Shown here: positions 58,320 to 64,000 of the stretch, piece by piece
Position numbering within the stretch: position 1 is the stretch's first letter
Layout: each line of letters starts with the position of its first letter
Origin: Aedes albopictus
Taxonomy: Eukaryota > Arthropoda > Insecta > Diptera > Culicidae
Assembly (NCBI RefSeq): GCF_035046485.1
Contig: NC_085136.1
Coordinates: 221,716,853-221,780,852, forward strand
Length of the DNA: 64,000 nucleotides
Reading direction: 5' to 3'
The notes under the pieces: model-generated
Databases searched by the model: none
What the model was told of the DNA's origin: nothing
Seen by the model: the letters and a program-made list of their open reading frames with translations, nothing else
Program-made: the position numbers and the translations under genes

Positions 58320-58520
58320 CTGAAATGAAAACTAAACGATAGATTGACCAATTAAGCGATAAATATAATTAATTCCTACCTTTCTAACGTGGATTTAACT
58401 AGTTTTCGAACGATCACAACAAAAACTTTGCCGCTTGTACTACGCTGTTTGTTTACGTGGCCGCTGTTTGTATCAGAGTTGCCAGATTATTGTTTCAGCC
58501 AATATGATTAATCATCATGA
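58320..58520 (-). promoter_or_regulatory. 5' leader and putative promoter of the DUF4806-like gene
   Basis: On the minus strand a GTAGGA donor at 58379 and a TTTCAG acceptor ending at 58320 define a 60-bp leader intron directly before the ATG. The upstream leader (58380 to roughly 58450) is a plausible transcribed exon. No clear TATA box was seen. Confidence 0.45.
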
Positions 58521-59427
58521 AGCCTCCAATATTGCATTCTTTGAATCGTTTTTTATAGCCTTAGATTAAATTAAAATTTCAATGACGTGTAAATTAATCG
58601 TCTAGCTTCAATATCTTAACATAAACCATTGAATATTAAGCACTTTTAAATAAACAACTTCAAACTGTTTTGCAAATCGGCATCACTGTTGTTGATGAAA
58701 TACTCATGCTGTAATGTTGTTTATTTTCAATCACATTCCATCGTTGGGATGCTCGAAAAAAATCACAAAATTGGCAAATCAATGACGCGCATTGTAATAC
58801 GATTTGAAAAGTGGTTTTCGACTACTTTGATTGATATTTCAAGTCTACTTGGTGTCGCAGAGGAACTTTGGTAATCTATTTTTAGACGTCGTGATGTTGA
58901 CCTCGGAGCAGTATTTGTTATGCATATAGTAGAGTGAATTTCCAGCATAACTATCTTTCAGATTTGACGCTGTGTTGACTTCGCGGGACAGGCACTCATG
59001 ATGTTCAGGTTTCGATTCCAGATATTGGATGTGATAAACAACTTGTAAACCACGATGCAAACTAAATGTCAATAGTTTGTTATGTAATAAGGATGACAGC
59101 GGGAGACACAAGCAAGAATCATGGAAAAAATATTTTTTTCAGTGAAAAATAGTAATCGTAAGAATAACTGCTTTGAATGTACGTGTGATCGTAATTTGAA
59201 ATGCACAAAAAGTCGTAATTTATGTCATTTGGGATATTTTTTCTAACAACATACTGAATCGTATATCATGCGATATATAATCTATGCGTTTGTAATATAC
59301 TTGATTTGGTTTATATATGGCCTCCAATTTGGTACGCATATAAGCTTTTCGTGCATTATATACGATTTGGAGATGTTATATATAGATCCGCATATCATTT
59401 TTTATACATACCAATTTGTTAACTGGG
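58521..59427. other. Right subterminal region of the CACTA-like element
   Basis: AT-rich and without a credible gene. The last 250 bp holds several CGTATAT, CGCATATAA and ATATACGATTTGG words, some inverted. The comparable left region (36037-36417) contains CGTATAAC, CGCATATAA and CCAAATCGTT. These may be accessory binding sites. Confidence 0.45.
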
Positions 59428-59429
59428 TG

Positions 59430-60150
59430 CGGCTAAGACAAAGTACATGCTGGTAGGTGGGACTGAGCGAGACAGGACAAGCCTTGGCAGCAATGTTACG
59501 ATAGACGGGGATACTTTCGAGGTGGTAGAAGAATTCGTCTACCTCGGTTCCTTGCTAACGGCTGACAATAACGTGAGCCGTGAAATACGAAGGCGCATCA
59601 TCAGTGGAAGTCGTGCCTATTATGGGCTCCAGAAGAAACTGCGGTCAAAAAAGATTCACCCCCGCACCAAATGTACCATGTACAAGACGTTAATAAGACC
59701 GGTGGTTCTCTACGGGCACGAGACGTGGACGATGCTCGAGGAGGACATGCAAGCACTCGGAGTTTTCGAGCGACGGGTGCTAAGGACGATCTTCGGCGGC
59801 GTGCAGGAGAACGGTGTGTGGCGGAGAAGGATGAACCACGAGCTCGCTGCACTTTACGGCGAACACAGTATCCAGAAAGTGGCCAAAGCTGGAAGGATAC
59901 GGTGGGCAGGGCATGTTGCAAGAATGCCGGACAACAACCCTACAAAGTTGGTGTTTGCTAACCATCCGGTTGGTACAAGAAGGCGTGGAGCGCAGAGAGC
60001 ACGATGGGCGGACCAGGTGGAGCGTGATCTGGCGAGTGTTGGGCGTGACCGAGGATGGAGAGCTGCAGCTGCAAATCGAGTATTATGGTGGCAAATTGTT
60101 GATTCAGTATTATCATGAATTTGATGTGAACTAAATAAATGAAATGAAAT
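59430..60150 (+). pseudogene. RTE copy B, C-terminal domain and 3' tail
   Basis: The frame continues from 36036 as AKTKYMLVGG and ends with a TGA at about 60118. Motifs are VTIDGDTFEVVEEFVYLGSL, LIRPVVLYGHETW, LGVFERRVLRTIFGG, NGVWRRRMNHELAALYGE, GRIRWAGHVARMPDNN and RRGAQRARWADQVERDL. This domain is characteristic of RTE elements. A 30-bp tail rich in AAATGA units precedes the 14-bp target duplication. It is part of the same LINE as 31372-36036 and is not an independent truncated copy. Confidence 0.85.
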
Positions 60151-60870
60151 GAAGATGGCGTCTACAGCTTACGAGGGCTTCATGGTTGCCCAACTCAATG
60201 AGGTCTTCTTTTGAAGCTGCTATGTGCTTCCTAGATGGTCAATCGAGCCGTTCCCGTAGATGCTGAAATGTTCGACGGTCGTACTGACAGGGCAGAGGCC
60301 GGTGGTAATAGGTAATAGGTGAAGGTGATGGTACAAACAGTACCTTTAGCCGAATCGAAGTGGAGTCAAACATCGACGTCACTTTCTGTAGTCCTAGCCT
60401 ATCAGAAGGGCGGTTTCCAAGACACCTTATCTTATCATCCATTTAGGGCATTTGCATCCTGGACTAACAAGTAATGCGATGTGACCAAGCCTAGGCACGT
60501 CCATCCTAGTCCACGTGCTGGTGGACTCAAGCTATTGTGAACCTACACCGCCCCTGCTTACGGGCTAGGCGATGGAAACATCAAGTACGTACTGATGAAG
60601 AGAGACATTTGCGATGGGTGGCGTTCGTTGCTACCAACGTTGTGTTCAAGACCGAGATAAAGGCAAGCAAAAAGGCCTGTTATGAGAGTATCTCTCAGAG
60701 TGTCGACCATTGGGGTGATGCATACAGAATTGTGATGACCAAAATAGAAGGTGTAATAGCTCAGAGATTCTGGAGTGGGTCACCGATGAGGAACTTGCGG
60801 TGATTGCAAAATCCCTTGGCGTAGGTAAGGCCCAGGTCCAGATGGAGTTCCGAATCCGGATATAAAAGTA
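60151..60870 (+). pseudogene. R1-group LINE, ORF2 fragment after the RTE insertion
   Basis: Rejoining 31371 to 60165 gives KMAS-TAYEGFMVAQLNEVFF, then (after a stop) SCYVLPRWSIE. Further on are NSTFSRIEVESNIDVTFCSPSL, typical of the end of the R1/LOA-type endonuclease. From 60537 the frame shows CLRARRW, EIKASKKACYESI and WGDAYRIVMTK, then EELAVIAKSLGVGKAQV, matching the linker before RT in R1-group ORF2. Stops and frameshifts abound. The element ends near 60870 without an RT core. It is the outermost layer of the nest. Confidence 0.7.
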
Positions 60871-63582
60871 GCTATTGTAGTGGCTTCTTGGATGTTCAGA
60901 TACTTGTTATTTGAAGATGCTTCACCAAGTTTTTAAAACAAATATTTACTAATCTTAAACAGCCAGGTGAATCGTCTGCCTGGGTAGCTTTTAAAATGAT
61001 TTGTCTGATTTCGATGCATGGAGGTTGTTAAGAATGAAAACTGTATCTAATCTGTCAAAACAGAAAAAATATCCCATCCAAAACTTCTAAATTGACTTAG
61101 ATTTCTTAAGGGTAAATGAACGAGTCTTTTCTTTTTGTACATTCCGTTGAGTTGGGAGCAATAACAAAAGAAATGCGGTTGATACGGGAGAATTCAGTCG
61201 CCCCAGTTTTGAGCAGACCTAAACCAAAATCCGATTATGTTCACCTTTGACATTTAGATCTCATTTTTCGGGAATGAAATGCAAAATAATAAAGCGCCAG
61301 TTCGAATCAGTTTCTGTGGGAACGAGCGTGGTTCATACTGGGTAAAGCACCCAGCCCGAAAACATGTCCTTTTCAATTTGCAATCTCGGACCTTCTCGCC
61401 AGGCAGCCAGCCAACGGTGAAAAAAGGAAAATGATAACGGACAGGCAGACGACCCACAGACAGTGACGAAGCGCAGAGCGAGCTGGCCGCCGCCGGACGG
61501 ACGGCGAACGTCACGCGAGATACTTAGCAAGGGAAAAATGGTCCCGGATGGCATTTGATGGACCCGTTACTTGGCAGCTGTCGTCTTTCGGAGAGTGGAT
61601 CGTCTCAGTCGCATCCGAATGTTGTTGAGGGGGAAGCAGAAGCAGGAGCAGTTCTGTCCTGCGGGACAGGTTTATTCTTTTCGATGAAGATAAAGCTCAC
61701 TCAAGTGTAGTCGTTTTGAGATTTGATGGGATGAAAGAGGACTAACTAACCAATATGCATTCTTCTTTTTTGCATGCTGTTTAAACTGTGACCGGAAATC
61801 GAACTCAGGCACCGTGGTCTTGCTGAATAGTTATGTGTTCATTTTCTAATGTGTGTGTGGATGATACAAGAAAGTCCACTAAAACGAATCAGTATGCATT
61901 CACTTTTCATTCTGAACGTCCTGAACATTGCTTACCCGTCTTTGGATTGCCATCATCCGCAATTAATTACCTGCATCGGCTGTTTTCCTACTCTCCGCAT
62001 CGACCAATGTGGCGCTAGCTTCTATGCGCGAAAAATCGCTAAAAGTAAATCGCAAAAATATTGTATGGCGAATAGCATCTAAAGGCAAATTTATCGAAGT
62101 GGAACACATTATTCGAAAAAATATTTGGTAGTGGTTGTGCACAATGGTGACCACTATTAAGCCTACCAAATATTTTTTCGGGAAAAGCTTTGTATTTCAA
62201 TTATTTCAAGTTTAGATGCATTTCGCCATACAAAATTAAATTGATTTACTCCTGCTGATCAACTGTGGCTGCGCGCAAAGCGGGTAGTCCATTGTTGTAC
62301 GTCTTGTAAGTGGGTTGCCAACATAGAATAGTCGATTGCATTTGGAGCATCTTGAAAAATTCTTTAGGTAGTTATTACCCACCTTCAAAGATCCCTATTC
62401 ATCGCAATTTTAATACTCGGATCTATTAGGAATAATTCATACAAAAGTTTACAGGAACGAGTATAGTTACGACCTTTCAATATTTGTTCCAATTCAAAGG
62501 GTCGACCGCAGATAAATACACACTATGTGGGCTCGGAAATAAATTGACCTTTCGTGATTGCTGGTGAAAACAACATTGTACAAAAAAATGAGGCATTCAC
62601 TCATCACGTACCATGAATAAATGTAATTACCACATAATCCGTGACAATGTTTTCACCGCTTCAACAATGCAATCAAGTTGATGGTAATGATTACACACAG
62701 CAATAACAGCATTCCATGCAGGGAATGATACCCGTCAATACGAATATCCATTTTCCCACCGCCATAAAAAATCAAACAAACCAAACCAAACCCACCGTAT
62801 CATGCGCCAGTGGTAATTGCACTTCAATCAGAATACTAAATTTAATCACGTGAGTCGATTAAAATCCCATCACTTTTACCACCAACCGGTTTCTACTCGG
62901 GCGTATGATTCCATCCCAATCTCATCCGCGGCTACGTGTTGTTTCACTCAAGCCCCCTGCATGTTTCCCATTTAATCGTTTGATTGAATGCAGATTTTCA
63001 GCGGTAATCGGCCCGCTTGGTCCTGTTGGTAGTCGAAATGAATGGATTCACCGAACAATCACCTTGTTTACTCTTACACAGGCTGAAGCAGACCTCGGCC
63101 CGGCAGGCCATCAAAATCCAAAGGGCGGCCACCCGCTCGACGTAGATTGAACGGTGTAATCCATTTTCGATTTGGTTTTATTGTTTGAACAAATGCGTGC
63201 TCCCGCAGCGCAGCTATCAACGTTAGCTATACAGTTTCCTGTGATTTATCGCGGCACGAACGGACTGTCATGGTTCGATTAAATCTATTGAATGAAGTGA
63301 TGATTTTATTGAATTTTCACGTTTGAATGAAATTTGTCAATTCCATGAAGGTTATTACTTACGGTAAGGTGTGCAATAACGAAGTGTCTTATAACGCTCT
63401 GGCACCTACTTTAGGCCCACCGTGACTTCGCGGTTGCAATCGACCAATTAAGATGATGTTTAACCCTTTATAAGGCCGAGAAAACTAGAAGAGTTGTCAA
63501 CGCATACTATTATGGAAATGATTATATACATGATTACATGTACAAAACAATTTTTGTTTGAAAGAAACTCTCAAAAATCTAG
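60871..63582. other. No gene recognised
   Basis: About 2.7 kb without recognisable repeat ends or coding motifs. Open frames are under 90 codons and overlap on both strands. A short inverted pair (CAAATATTTTT...CGAAAAAATATTTGGTAG) is visible near 62110-62180. This may be ordinary intergenic or intronic host DNA. Confidence 0.4.
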
Positions 63583-63709
63583 GTGGCAATATAGTTGCCA
63601 CTGCCCGTTTACCCCAAAAACGAGCTTTTGAGGTGGCAATATAGTTGCCACTGTCCGTTTAGGCCACCAGCGCTGGTGGCAATATTCTTGCCACTGCCCG
63701 TTTAGCGTA
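63583..63709. repeat. Three spaced GTGGCAA...TTGCCAC palindromes
   Basis: Palindromes of 19 bp (GTGGCAATATAGTTGCCAC) lie at 63583-63601 and 63633-63651. A variant (GTGGCAATATTCTTGCCAC) lies at 63676-63694. Each is followed by TG(C/T)CCGTTTA. A perfect 18-bp palindrome GCCACCAGCGCTGGTGGC overlaps the third at 63663-63680. They could be protein-binding operators or a short dispersed repeat. Confidence 0.75.
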
Positions 63710-64000
63710 CTTTTCTTCTTTTGACTTCGACAAAAAGCCGGAAAAGAGATTTTAGAATGGATTAGAGCTTAACCCATAATATAAACTGCGTAGTTCAGCT
63801 CATTTCAACCTATAATTTGATAATTTCTTAAAATATTAACCAAATCTATACTTTTACAATAAGTTTGAGCTAATTTTCTTCACGCGGTCAAATTTAGGCA
63901 TTTTTGAAACTACAAATGGCTCCCAAACTGTTGTTAAAGCTTTGTTTAGTACCAAAAAAATACCAGGCGTTGTTAGTAATCCCAATTTTGCGTAAACCAA
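63710..64000. other. No gene recognised
   Basis: AT-rich sequence to the window edge with no open frame, RNA gene or repeat boundary that I can support. Confidence 0.4.

Larger units (their letters stand above)
36037..59427. mobile_element. 23.4 kb CACTA/EnSpm-like transposon
   Basis: The left terminus CCCAGATAACCAGG and the inverted right terminus CCCAGTTAACAAATTGG face each other. TG flanks both sides (36035-36036, 59428-59429). Excision restores the RTE reading frame exactly, so these are true boundaries. Inside are a TNP2-type transposase (plus) and a DUF4806-like gene (minus), arranged convergently and both spliced. AT-rich words such as CGCATATAA and ATATACGATTTGG recur in the first and last few hundred bases, in keeping with subterminal repeats. 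About 15.7 kb of the length is one satellite array in an intron of the second gene. The superfamily call rests on the transposase, the 2-bp duplication and the layout. The terminus is not the canonical CACTA. Confidence 0.8.
31372..60150 (+). mobile_element. RTE-clade LINE copy B, split by two DNA transposons
   Basis: GAAGATGGCGTCTA occurs at 31358-31371 and 60151-60164, a 14-bp target duplication. Between lie the LINE pieces 31372-32474, 34656-36036 and 59430-60150, separated by the Transib-like (32475-34650) and CACTA-like (36037-59427) insertions. Excising both insertions with one copy of each target duplication restores a continuous frame across both joins: LEAA-LPDE at 32474/34656, and VVN-A-AKTKY at 36036/59430. 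The tail is AAATAAATGAAATGAAAT. The element would be about 3.2 kb before insertions, the size of a full-length RTE. It is a JAM1-like element by resemblance. Confidence 0.88.

Noticed and set aside
59428..60118. Independent 5'-truncated RTE copy
   Set aside because: It continues copy B in frame from 36036 and shares its 14-bp target duplication with 31358-31371.

Overview
The window reads as a culicine mosquito genome, most likely Aedes. The grounds are AT-rich DNA packed with nested transposons, RTE-clade (JAM1-like) and R1-group non-LTR retrotransposons, tRNA-derived SINEs, TA-flanked MITEs and short GT-AG introns. No ordinary single-copy host gene could be identified. Almost every supportable coding region belongs to a mobile element. 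Family names come from motif recognition, not from a database search.

Layout. 1-5084: a TTC/GAA-rich stretch with heat-shock-element-like arrays, scraps of RTE and R1 LINEs, a SINE, and a 1.3 kb element with CCCAAGTAAC ends that holds a smaller hairpin element with the same ends. 5085-25065: one old RTE LINE broken into five collinear pieces by four insertions. These are a 1.0 kb TA-flanked element with a spliced-looking unit (5618-6620), a 4.5 kb TG...CA insertion (6714-11229), a 2.6 kb hAT-like element with 8-bp target duplication (11600-14200), and a 9.85 kb composite (14848-24697). The composite contains a 5.5 kb transposon with about 0.5 kb inverted repeats and an intact 697-aa transposase-like ORF, and a TA-flanked element carrying another RTE LINE. 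25066-30840: unrecognised DNA, a degenerate GGAATTCC-type repeat that changes polarity, and a minus-strand R1-group LINE.

30885-60870 is a four-level nest. An R1-group LINE (plus strand) is split by an RTE LINE (31372-60150, 14-bp target duplication). The RTE copy is split by a 2.2 kb Transib-like element (32475-34650) and by a 23.4 kb CACTA/EnSpm-like transposon (36037-59427, CCCAG ends, TG target duplication). Removing both insertions restores the RTE reading frame exactly, so both are recent. The 23.4 kb element carries two convergent spliced genes: a TNP2-type transposase (plus) and a DUF4806-like gene of five coding exons (minus). The third intron of the DUF4806-like gene is 16.4 kb and consists almost entirely of about 137 copies of a 114-bp satellite. 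The long plus-strand reading frames across that array are best explained as a by-product of a 114-bp (38-codon) period.

60871-64000 holds no recognised gene. Near its end are three spaced copies of a GTGGCAA...TTGCCAC palindrome.

The two strongest observations are (1) the giant CACTA-like element with an intronic satellite inside its accessory gene, and (2) the Transib-like element, whose ends resemble V(D)J recombination signals: CACAGTG, then 12 bp on one side and 23 bp on the other, then an ACAAAAC-type nonamer.
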